From the NCBI GenBank assembly GCA_045634085.1, contig JAZQZM010000099.1:1-64000 (forward strand): a DNA stretch of 64,000 nt. Reading direction: 5' to 3'. Position numbers and translations under genes: made by a program. The DNA comes from HGM04593 sp045634085 (lineage in GTDB: Bacteria > Bacteroidota > Bacteroidia > Bacteroidales > Bacteroidaceae). Shown one piece after another: positions 16,253-24,753 of the stretch. How positions within the stretch are numbered: position 1 is the stretch's first letter; every line of letters begins with the position of its first letter. The notes under the pieces were generated by a model. It saw only the letters and a list, made by a program, of their open reading frames with translations. It ran no database searches and was not told the DNA's origin.

Positions 16253-17644
16253 ATGTTTTCTAAAGAGACTTATATCGCACGCCGCAAGGCGCTGAAAGAG
16301 AAAATGGGTAGTGGATTGTTGATTTTCCTTGGCAACAATTTCACAGGTATGAACTATGCCGACAATGCATACCATTTCCGTCAGGACTCAACATTCCTGT
16401 ACTACTTTGCATCGGATTATGAGGGCCTGGCAGCAGTAATTGATGTCGACAACGACAAGGAGATAATCTTCGGTGACGAGCTTACCATCGATTCTATTGT
16501 GTGGACCGGTGTGCAGCCCACAATCAAGGAGAAGAGTGAACGTGTGGGCATTGAGGAGACACGCCCCTTTGCCGATTTTGCCACATATATAAAGGACGCG
16601 CAGGCGAAGGGTCAGGAGATTCACTTCCTGCCTCCTTATCGCGGCGAGCATCAGGTGTGGTTGCAGGAGCTGTTGGGCATAAATCCTGCCGAGCAGGCTG
16701 CAAAGGCTTCTGTAAAATTCATCAAGGCTGTCGTTGCACAGCGTAACTACAAGAGTGCCGAGGAGATTGCTCAGATTGAGGAGGCTGTAAATGTCTCTGT
16801 TGACATGCATTGTGCAGCAATGCGCGCAGTACGTCCCGGAACAACCGAGGCCGAGATTGTTGCCGTTGTGCAGGCCGAGGCCCAGAAACACAACTTCGGT
16901 CTCTCATTCCCCATTATCGCGACAATCAACGGACAGACACTGCACAACCACGCTTATGGCACAGCGCCATTGAAGGAAGGCCAGATGCTGCTGCTTGACA
17001 GCGGTTGCGAGAATGCCATGCATTATGCCGGTGACCTCACAACCACAATGCCAGTGGGCACTCACTTCACAGAGCAGCAGCGCACAGTGTGCAACATACT
17101 GCGTCGTGCCCATCTCACAGCAACAGAGAACTTGCGTCCTGGTATCGAGTACCGCGAGGTGCACAAGCTTGTGCTTACTGAGATTGCCAAGGGTATGATT
17201 GACCTCGGACTCATGAAGGGCGACCCTGTCGAGGCTTCAGTTGCCGGTGCCACATGCATGTTCATGCCTCACGGTCTTGGCCACATGATGGGTCTTGACG
17301 TACACGATATGGAGAACCTTGGCGAGGTGAATGTAGGTTACGAGGATGGCCGTACAAAGAGCCCGCTGTTCGGCTGGAAGTCATTGCGTCTTGCAAAGGC
17401 TCTTGAGCCGGGCTTCGTGTTCACTGTAGAGCCGGGAATCTACTTCATCCCCGACCTCATTGACAAATGGCGTGCCGAGAAGCAGTTCACCGACTTCATC
17501 TGCTACGACAAGCTCGAAGCATGGAAGAACTTTGGCGGTATGCGTGGCGAGGAGGATTGGCTTGTACATGAGGGCGGTGCGCGCCGTCTGGGCAAGTACA
17601 AACCTATGTCGCCCGAGGAGATTGAGGCAGAGCGCAACAGCTGA
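16253..17644 (+). CDS. M24B family aminopeptidase P (Xaa-Pro aminopeptidase)
   Basis: A 463-residue dinuclear metallopeptidase that cleaves N-terminal residues preceding proline. The N-terminal domain (residues 1-170) matches the creatinase/AMP_N fold (YFASDYEGLAAVIDV). In the pita-bread domain the metal ligands are visible: the aspartates in LLLDSGCENAMHYAGDLT, the His in HGLGHMMGLDVHD, the Glu in FTVEPGIYF and the Glu in GMRGEEDWLVHEGG. It has no signal peptide, so it is cytosolic. It stands alone behind an 84-nt gap. Confidence 0.94.
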   Translation: MFSKETYIARRKALKEKMGSGLLIFLGNNFTGMNYADNAYHFRQDSTFLYYFASDYEGLAAVIDVDNDKEIIFGDELTIDSIVWTGVQPTIKEKSERVGIEETRPFADFATYIKDAQAKGQEIHFLPPYRGEHQVWLQELLGINPAEQAAKASVKFIKAVVAQRNYKSAEEIAQIEEAVNVSVDMHCAAMRAVRPGTTEAEIVAVVQAEAQKHNFGLSFPIIATINGQTLHNHAYGTAPLKEGQMLLLDSGCENAMHYAGDLTTTMPVGTHFTEQQRTVCNILRRAHLTATENLRPGIEYREVHKLVLTEIAKGMIDLGLMKGDPVEASVAGATCMFMPHGLGHMMGLDVHDMENLGEVNVGYEDGRTKSPLFGWKSLRLAKALEPGFVFTVEPGIYFIPDLIDKWRAEKQFTDFICYDKLEAWKNFGGMRGEEDWLVHEGGARRLGKYKPMSPEEIEAERNS

Positions 17645-17680
17645 CACTCTGGTTAAGGAATATAAAACGAAAAAGAGGCC

Positions 17681-17872
17681 GACTAAAAAGGTTCTTCTGT
17701 TGTTGTGCTCGCCCTCAAAATGCTCATTTACGCTTAGTAAATTAACCCACTAAGTGGCTTTTCCTCCTCGTAGCTCGGCATAGAATGCGGGCACTCTCTG
17801 CTCTCGCATTACAGCGTCGGTTGCGGTTTTTCGGACTTCGCACGCCTAAAAACAACTCTTTTTTATTCAAAC
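17681..17872 (+). repeat. Intergenic element sharing ends with one at 61.8 kb
   Basis: The 298-nt gap between the aminopeptidase and the large hydrolase holds no gene. It starts with GACTAAAAAGG...CTGTTGTTG...CTCGCCCT..AAAT.GCTC and ends near 17872 with CTTTTTTATTCAA. Both end sequences recur at 61801-61856, where they lie directly side by side; here about 140 nt separate them, including a hairpin (CTTAGT...ACTAAG). I read it as one family of dispersed intergenic DNA with a long and a short form. Confidence 0.6.
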
Positions 17873-17882
17873 CTCAACAAAT

Positions 17883-17916
17883 GAGACCGGATCAAAAATA
17901 CTTTTGACCCGGCCTC
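17883..17916 (-). terminator. Terminator of the GH123-GH33 gene
   Basis: On the minus strand, GAGGCCGGGTCAAAA pairs with TTTTGATCCGGTCTC through a 4-nt loop, with two G-U pairs that exist only in the minus-strand RNA. It lies about 27 nt past the stop. Confidence 0.7.
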
Positions 17917-17942
17917 TCCATATATGAATAGGAAGCTTATTA

Positions 17943-20900
17943 TTATTTTACCAGCACCTTTTTGCCATTTACAATATAAATGCCACGTTCGGTAATTGCA
18001 TTTACATGGCGGCCTGCAAGGTCATATATTTCACCTTTAACCTTTCCGTTTTCCCCTTTCACCTCATCAACGCCGGTCTCTACGTCCACTACATCAATAC
18101 GGAAATGGTTGCTGTAGTTGGCGCTGTAGCCCTCGGAGCCCGACCATGCATCGAAAGTGCCAGATGCCATGAGGATTATTGAACCGTCGTTGCCGTTGGC
18201 TCTCTTGCTCACGATGTAGTATCTGTCGGCAACCGATGTCTGGTTGATGCTCCAGTCGCAGTATGTCGCATTGTATGTCACTAGTGTTCCGCTGTTGTTA
18301 TTGTAGCCATAGTCACCGCCGGCACGCCAAATCATGTAGAGCTGTGCCGCCTCATTAAAAAAACTGTACTTGCCGCTTGCCTCCTTCTTGCAAAGAAACT
18401 GCGCCGTTGCACCCAAATCTGTTGCCGAAGAGGTGCTGACATCGAGCACATTGCTGCCATTGATATACAGCGCACGTTCGGCACCCGACTGCTGTACGTT
18501 TGTAAAGGTGAGCACCTTACCGTCCCACTTGTCAGCGGGTTCCTGACCAGCGAACACAGCATATACGGCATCGAGTTCGGCCGGTGTCGGTTTCTCGCTC
18601 AGTGTAGCAAGCGCTGCAGCAAGAGCATCTCTATCGACTGCAGGCATGCCTGCCTCATCGGCAAGTGCATTGAAGTACTCACGTACGAATGCACGCTGGT
18701 CAACATCGCGCTTCACGCTGTACGCGCCGTTTGTGATGTATTCAAGGTCATATGCCACGTAGATGTTGTCGAAACCGTCGAAGTTGTGCTGTCCGGCACC
18801 TGTAGGGAAACTGGTTGATACAGGGTTGTCGCGTTTGCCGAAGCCTGTAAGTGTCTCCTCATAGATGAAACCGATGCGGTCATCGGCCTGAAGGTCCATT
18901 GAACTGTATGCCGACGAAGTGTTGCTCACCTGGAAGAAACCGTTCCAGCCGTCTGCAAAGTTGGCAACGGTGTTGAAATCGGCAAGTTCGGTCAACTCCT
19001 TGTAGAAGATACCCACGTTTGTACGGCCACCGCCTGTAGGCAATGACTGAAGCACAAGGTACATCTCCTTGCCGTCACTGTTGCGCTGCACAGGAACAAC
19101 AAGAATCTCGCCGTTGGTTGAGTTGCCGCCGGGAGTGAGGCCCGAACCTGCGAATGTACTCTTTACACTAGTACTCCACTCGCCCTCGCCAGTGAGGGTG
19201 TTGCTATAGGTATAGATGTTATAGATGCGGCCACCACCTACACGGCTCGAGAGGATTACACGGCCATCGGGCAACTCCTCGCACTTTGGCTCGTCGCCAC
19301 CGGGAGCAGGGAGTGCGTTTGCCCCACCAAGAGCATGCCATGTCTTGCCGAAGTCATCGGAATAGACAACGCGGTTACCGTTGGGGCGTGCACACATGGC
19401 TGCATAGAGACGGTAATACTTGTCCTTCTTTACAATGCGGCTCTGGAACACCTTACCGCCACCCACGAATGCCGACTCGATTGGGTTACCGGCGTCGAAA
19501 AGGCTATATATTTCCTCGGTCACGTTGATTGGTTCTTCCCAAGTCTCGCCATTGTCCTTACTGAGGATTGTGGCAATGAGGTTGGGGTTCTGGCGTGTGG
19601 TGTTGCCGTTGCCATACACAGTACAGCCGGCAACTGCAATGATGAGCACCTCGTCGCTTGTGCGGTCGGCAACAATGGCTGGGTCACCAAATGCTGTGTC
19701 GAAATAGTTCACTGTCGCCGATGTACGACCTGTACCCACAGCAACGTCAATCATGTCACTCCATGTCTTGCCATGGTCATCGCTTGTGCGGCAGACCACG
19801 TCAACCTGTCCGTAACCGGGGTCGGTACCGCAGACAAGACGTGCCGCAGCTGTTATAAGGCGGCCGTTGCTTGCTGTAGAGATACCTGGAATACGATAAG
19901 GAGGTATTACACCGTCACCATTGCTGGTGTTGTAGAGGTCCTGCTTCTCGGGTGTCGCAAGGGCACTGATATTTGAAACCTTGATTGTCTTGCCCTCAAC
20001 ATTGACATCGGCACCCTTCAGCACATTGCCCACAATGCCAACTGAGAGCATTGACTCGTCGATAGCTGACGTTGTCATGAAGAAACCGCCGTTGAAGGCT
20101 TTCTCGCCCGTAGCATTGTTGATGACATATACATCGGCATTACCCTCGACCACAACATCGTAAACGTTCATGCCCTCGACATTCACCGCTTCTACACGCC
20201 ATAGGTTGTCGTCGGCTGTAGCAGGACCGGCAGCCCAAGTAGTGAGGTGCTCGATACCACCTACCATGTAACTTGAGTTATTGTTGGAACAGTTCAATGC
20301 TTCATTGAAGTAATAGTAGCACACGCCACCATATTCGAATGTATTGGCAATTCCGAGCTGGCTATATGAGCCCATCAAAGTAGCGTTTGCGCCACCGGCA
20401 ACAATAGGGTTTCCGTCACCGTTCTTGATGCCTACCTTACCACCGCCAAGCGAAGTTATGTGCCATATACCATTGTTGGTGGTCACTTTTGTATCGGACT
20501 GCAAGGTAAAACGGTTACCATTGCCAGTGTGGGTCGCATCGTTGTAAAGGTGCTCCTTGCGTGCAGTAGCCTTGCTTATAAGGTGATAGTATCCGGTTGC
20601 GATAGTAGCAGGCTCAGGAATCTCAACCTCAAGACCGTTGAGGAACGCCTCGAGGTCATCAACCAATGCTGCGCAATCCTCACCTGCTACAGAACCTACG
20701 AAACGGCCCAGCAGTGTATTGAGTTTATAGAGCATGTCGGCATTATCACTGTACTCCTCACGCAGAATCTGAATCTTCTCATACTGGTGTATGCCCTCGA
20801 TAAGACGTTCGAAGCGCACGCTTGAACGGTTACCGGGATAGTAGCAGTATGTGTCACCTGAACCGAACTTGCGATAACGGCTGTCGATGAGTGGATCCTC

Positions 20901-22952
20901 GTCCCAGTTCATCCATGACCAGTGCAGATAACCGTCGAGATTCATCTTTGCTGCATAGATTGGCAGATATGCAGCCTCGGCAGGATATGAGTTAGTATAG
21001 ATGTTAGGTTCGCTGTTTGCACAACTTGTATAGAATGTGGTTACACGGTTCTTTGACTTACGATCGGCAAGTTGAGACGCATTAATATGATGCTCCTGAC
21101 CGAGCTGTACGCACTTGTCGTGAAGAATATCGCAAAGCGAACTGTGATAGTTACCCGCCAAAGCCATCTTGAAGCCAAGACCGCCGGCAATCTCATATGC
21201 CTTGAGCATTGCAGCCTCACCACGTTCATCGACAGCGATGACAGTCTTCTCGAACCATCCCTTCTGCTGCAGATGTGCCTTGAAAGCTGTGAGGAAGCTT
21301 GTCCACAATTCGCGGTACTCGGTTGAAGAGTATGTTGTGGTGAGTGCCTTGTAGCTGTTCGATGCCTCATCGAAATAACGGAAACTCATATCCCATGGCA
21401 ACATGCTGAAACAGTTTATCTGCTTGTTGATGCCATACTCGGCACACAGTTCAACATATTTGTCAAAGACAGTATAATCATACTCCCATGTGCCGTTGCT
21501 CTTCTTTATTGTCTGCACCATTGGGTCAAAGAGGTCGTGTGTCTGCTCGCCCCATGGCTCATAGAAAAGGATTGCTGTGACAACACGCTGACCTGCACGG
21601 CCAAGGGCAGCAAGGTATGGACGCAGAGCCTCAAAGTGCCCGTCACTCCAACGTTCAACGCCATAGTAACGGCTTACGGCATAAGGTTGTTGCCAGAAAT
21701 CAAGATGGAATTTCTGGTCGGCAACAGCAGGCAACGAACGACTGTTTACATTTACTTTAAGTGTAAGGCTTTTCACTACATTGCCGGCCTTGTCGACAAC
21801 CTCGAGTGCTGTGGTATATTCACCGGCCTCAATGTCGCGTGGCACCTCAACGGTACACCACACGGGGCGTGTCTCCATTGCAGGTACTGCGTGCGGCTTG
21901 TCCTGGTCAATCACATCGGCAACCAGCCAGGTGGGATATGTCATTGAATTGTTGCCGCAAGAGGTAAAATCATCGGTGATTACATAGTTCACAAAACGTG
22001 CCTCGGCAGCGTTAATGCCCGTTGCATTGCCGTTCTTCTGCCATTCTGTCATACGTACAGAGAGTGTGTCCTGATTTGTCTTGCTATATAGAACTGCCTG
22101 AACATTTGTACGTTCACCCTTCCATGCGTGTATTGTAGCGACATCTTTCTGTGAAACCTGTGGCACCTCGTGCAGTTTGTAGTGCACATCACGCGAAGCC
22201 CATGTCGCGTTCAATCCCTGGGGCAATGCATTCCATGCAGCCTCATCGGGAGTTGTGCCTACACGCGGCTCGGCGTACTCATTAATTGGATACTCATACA
22301 GTTCATCACCGCTGGCTATACCCGAAATCTTCAAAGTGACATCAATGATTGAAGCTCCATCCGAGATGTAGTTGGCATAAGTTGCACCTGTAGGGTCAAT
22401 ACAATTCCACATGACAGCATATCGCATACGATAGGTAGAACCAATCTCAAGACCTTCGGGCACACGAAATGAGCCCGGAGCCAACACGTCGCCACTAATA
22501 TTGAGACCTGCACTGTTCCAACCCGAGTTGCCGTTGCCACTCTTGTCATACAGCGACCAGCACATGAGTTCGTTACCATCTTCCTTTACATACGGGCCAT
22601 CACCGCTAATGTTTACATCAAACTGTCTGTTATTGTTCCAGTCAACATATACATAGCCGTGCATCCAACTTCCGTTGATTGCAATGAGTGGTGTAACGGT
22701 CTCGCCACTTTTTACTTCAAAGACAGTGCTCGTCTTGTCAAAATAAGCCTGACAATGAGGAGCCGAAGCTATACCATTTAGTTTCTGTTGGTCACCACGC
22801 ACATTGCTGACGCCCACCATAATGGGGTAATGCGCGTAATGATTGACATTCACATCGGCACCGTACTTGACGTAATAGTCGCTCTGCGCGCTTGCGCCCA
22901 TGCTGATGAACATGGCCGACAATGCCGAATAAAGAATTGATTTAAGTTTCAT
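17943..22952 (-). CDS. Secreted bifunctional GH123-like/GH33 sialidase with T9SS-like tail
   Basis: A 1669-residue exported protein. Signal peptide about 1-23 (ends GASAQ). A GEVED-like beta domain lies near 85-210. A GH123/DUF4091-like region spans about 400-760 and holds the family's Asp-Glu pair in VIAVDERGEAAM (D575, E576); GH123 enzymes are beta-N-acetylgalactosaminidases. A ricin-like beta region follows (about 785-925). The GH33 exo-alpha-sialidase module starts with YRIP at 1019-1022 and has three Asp boxes (S1057-W1064, S1131-W1138, S1198-W1205). Another beta-trefoil-like segment (about 1490-1620) and a tail with IYDLAGRHV and GIYIVNGKKVLVK resemble type IX secretion sorting ends. 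The two enzyme parts suggest removal of sialic acid and then GalNAc from host glycans. It has its own promoter at 23006-23036. Confidence 0.85.
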   Translation of the reverse strand: MKLKSILYSALSAMFISMGASAQSDYYVKYGADVNVNHYAHYPIMVGVSNVRGDQQKLNGIASAPHCQAYFDKTSTVFEVKSGETVTPLIAINGSWMHGYVYVDWNNNRQFDVNISGDGPYVKEDGNELMCWSLYDKSGNGNSGWNSAGLNISGDVLAPGSFRVPEGLEIGSTYRMRYAVMWNCIDPTGATYANYISDGASIIDVTLKISGIASGDELYEYPINEYAEPRVGTTPDEAAWNALPQGLNATWASRDVHYKLHEVPQVSQKDVATIHAWKGERTNVQAVLYSKTNQDTLSVRMTEWQKNGNATGINAAEARFVNYVITDDFTSCGNNSMTYPTWLVADVIDQDKPHAVPAMETRPVWCTVEVPRDIEAGEYTTALEVVDKAGNVVKSLTLKVNVNSRSLPAVADQKFHLDFWQQPYAVSRYYGVERWSDGHFEALRPYLAALGRAGQRVVTAILFYEPWGEQTHDLFDPMVQTIKKSNGTWEYDYTVFDKYVELCAEYGINKQINCFSMLPWDMSFRYFDEASNSYKALTTTYSSTEYRELWTSFLTAFKAHLQQKGWFEKTVIAVDERGEAAMLKAYEIAGGLGFKMALAGNYHSSLCDILHDKCVQLGQEHHINASQLADRKSKNRVTTFYTSCANSEPNIYTNSYPAEAAYLPIYAAKMNLDGYLHWSWMNWDEDPLIDSRYRKFGSGDTYCYYPGNRSSVRFERLIEGIHQYEKIQILREEYSDNADMLYKLNTLLGRFVGSVAGEDCAALVDDLEAFLNGLEVEIPEPATIATGYYHLISKATARKEHLYNDATHTGNGNRFTLQSDTKVTTNNGIWHITSLGGGKVGIKNGDGNPIVAGGANATLMGSYSQLGIANTFEYGGVCYYYFNEALNCSNNNSSYMVGGIEHLTTWAAGPATADDNLWRVEAVNVEGMNVYDVVVEGNADVYVINNATGEKAFNGGFFMTTSAIDESMLSVGIVGNVLKGADVNVEGKTIKVSNISALATPEKQDLYNTSNGDGVIPPYRIPGISTASNGRLITAAARLVCGTDPGYGQVDVVCRTSDDHGKTWSDMIDVAVGTGRTSATVNYFDTAFGDPAIVADRTSDEVLIIAVAGCTVYGNGNTTRQNPNLIATILSKDNGETWEEPINVTEEIYSLFDAGNPIESAFVGGGKVFQSRIVKKDKYYRLYAAMCARPNGNRVVYSDDFGKTWHALGGANALPAPGGDEPKCEELPDGRVILSSRVGGGRIYNIYTYSNTLTGEGEWSTSVKSTFAGSGLTPGGNSTNGEILVVPVQRNSDGKEMYLVLQSLPTGGGRTNVGIFYKELTELADFNTVANFADGWNGFFQVSNTSSAYSSMDLQADDRIGFIYEETLTGFGKRDNPVSTSFPTGAGQHNFDGFDNIYVAYDLEYITNGAYSVKRDVDQRAFVREYFNALADEAGMPAVDRDALAAALATLSEKPTPAELDAVYAVFAGQEPADKWDGKVLTFTNVQQSGAERALYINGSNVLDVSTSSATDLGATAQFLCKKEASGKYSFFNEAAQLYMIWRAGGDYGYNNNSGTLVTYNATYCDWSINQTSVADRYYIVSKRANGNDGSIILMASGTFDAWSGSEGYSANYSNHFRIDVVDVETGVDEVKGENGKVKGEIYDLAGRHVNAITERGIYIVNGKKVLVK
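18031..18065 (-). repeat. Low-complexity polypurine words in the linker before the C-terminal tail
   Basis: Coding-strand words such as GGTTAAAGGTGAAA and GGGGAAAACGG encode the VKGENGKVKGE linker just before the T9SS-like tail. Similar words in the opposite orientation fill the gap before sufS (59800-59945). Confidence 0.5.
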
Positions 22953-23005
22953 TTGGATTTATCTTTAATGTTGTATTTCTGTCGACAACTGAGTCTAATT
23001 TTATG

Positions 23006-23036
23006 CAAATTAAACAAAAAAACAGTGAAATCCAAA
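23006..23036 (-). promoter_or_regulatory. Promoter of the GH123-GH33 gene
   Basis: On the minus strand, TTTG at 23033-23036, then exactly 19 nt, then TTAATTTG at 23006-23013 (one mismatch to TAnnTTTG). The leader to the ATG at 22952 would be about 50 nt. Confidence 0.55.
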
Positions 23037-23112
23037 GAGCCGAAAGAACTCTTTTACAGCAAAGGGAATATGGGGGGGGTAATCACCTGACTACCAACAA
23101 GATACAACAGCA

Positions 23113-24753
23113 TCAACCAACAAAAGAAGGAGACGATTCCAACTCAACGTTTTCCTTGCTTACCGGGTGTACAAAAATGATATGCGAGGCATGGAGCATG
23201 AGCCTCTCGTCCACGGTGCCATAAAGGGCATCGCCCACAATGGGGCAATCGAGCCCATCCTTGTGGGCTGCATGGACACGCAACTGATGAGTACGCCCCG
23301 TAACAGGTTCAAAGCAAACTACTGCATAGGAACGGTCATCGCGCTTAACCGTACCAATGACCCTGTAGCGTGTTACTGCAGGCTTGCCATTGACGTAATC
23401 GACCTTCTGACGCGGACGGTTGTCATAATCGGCAGCGAGTGGAAGTTCTATTACGCCTTCACTCTTACCAGGCACACCATCAAGAATTGCAGTATACTGC
23501 TTCTCCACCTCGCGACCGGCAAACTGGCGCTGCAACTCCTTGTAGACATCCATTGACTTTGCAGCAACAAGTAGCCCCGATGTTGCCATATCAAGACGGT
23601 GCGCCACATATATGTCATTACTGCGCATGGTATCGCGCAGCCACTGCTGCACCGATGTACCGCCCATGATTCCCGGAACGGAAAGCACTCCTGAAGGCTT
23701 GTCCACCACGACAAGGTACTCATCTTCATATACGATGTTTATGCAACTTATGTCGCCACCCTTTTCAAGGGCATTCTCCTCGACATCGAGCCCCTGGAGC
23801 ATAAAACCGAGTATGGGCTCGCACTTGCTCTTGCAGGCTCCGTAGAAACAGCCGTCGCGACGCACCTCGCCCATAGGTGACTCGCCCACCCAGAATTCGG
23901 CAACAGCAACGGGAGTCAAGGCGTTGCGATAGGCATACTGCAATAGTTTTGGTGCAGCACACTCACCTGCTCCACCCGGCGGTATGTTGCCCGAATGTGC
24001 GGCAAAGATATCAAGCAGGCTCTTTTCACAACCGTTGCCGTTACTTACCTTGAACTGTTCAAAGAGCCAACGCTGCAGAGCCGCAGAACGGCACTTGCGT
24101 TCCTCTTTCATTGCCGCAACCGACTCCCTGAATGGAGTGACGGCAGCCTCGCACTCGGCTACACGCTGTTGCCACCTTGCCGTCAGGCGTTTGAGTTCAG
24201 CCTTCTGAAACTGGCTTTCGCGCACCAATACTGCCTCTTCATCGGCAGTGAGAGCACCTGCCGCACGCAATTCACTGCGACGCTGCTTGCTCTGACGCAT
24301 CTCTTCGCGCATGGCAGTAAGCTGCTGTTCCATAGCAAGTTTCATCTCAGTTACAGCCGCAACGGCAGCAATAAACTCTTCGCCGCTTTCGGTCTCCTTG
24401 ATTCTACGGTTCAGAGCTGAAATCCGGGTCTCTTCCTGTTTGAAATAGCCGTTTGGAGAGAGGAAATCGAACACCGGGGGAACGAAACCTGCGACACTGT
24501 TGCTACCGGCAAGAAGCCCCGAGAAGGCGGCAAGGTAACCAAGCCTGCCATCACCGTCGCGCACTACCAGCACACCGAACATCTTGCCCCGCGCGGCATC
24601 CGCGGCAAGAGTTTCATCGGCAAGCAGGAACGAACGCACCTCATCGGCTGCCATTACGCACAGCCGATGAGGTGAATAGTAAAAAGGATTGTTGAACCGC
24701 ACAGGCGGTTCAACATCCATAATATCTTGTGTGAATCTATGCAACGACTGCAT
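23113..24753 (-). CDS. RluA-type pseudouridine synthase with a long N-terminal extension
   Basis: A 546-residue protein. The C-terminal 210 residues are a RluA-family catalytic domain: VVDKPSGVLSVPGI, the catalytic-Asp motif HRLDMATSGLLVAAK, and GRTHQLRVHAAH. These enzymes isomerise uridine in rRNA or tRNA. The first 330 residues are not part of the core fold: they include FYYSPHRLCVMAADEVRSFL and a charged helical stretch (about 110-225) likely to form a coiled coil. Long RluA relatives of this size occur in Bacteroidota and some gammaproteobacteria; the RNA target is unknown. Its ATG shares a base with the stop of the GH110-like gene, an odd operon partner. Confidence 0.88.
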   Translation of the reverse strand: MQSLHRFTQDIMDVEPPVRFNNPFYYSPHRLCVMAADEVRSFLLADETLAADAARGKMFGVLVVRDGDGRLGYLAAFSGLLAGSNSVAGFVPPVFDFLSPNGYFKQEETRISALNRRIKETESGEEFIAAVAAVTEMKLAMEQQLTAMREEMRQSKQRRSELRAAGALTADEEAVLVRESQFQKAELKRLTARWQQRVAECEAAVTPFRESVAAMKEERKCRSAALQRWLFEQFKVSNGNGCEKSLLDIFAAHSGNIPPGGAGECAAPKLLQYAYRNALTPVAVAEFWVGESPMGEVRRDGCFYGACKSKCEPILGFMLQGLDVEENALEKGGDISCINIVYEDEYLVVVDKPSGVLSVPGIMGGTSVQQWLRDTMRSNDIYVAHRLDMATSGLLVAAKSMDVYKELQRQFAGREVEKQYTAILDGVPGKSEGVIELPLAADYDNRPRQKVDYVNGKPAVTRYRVIGTVKRDDRSYAVVCFEPVTGRTHQLRVHAAHKDGLDCPIVGDALYGTVDERLMLHASHIIFVHPVSKENVELESSPSFVG

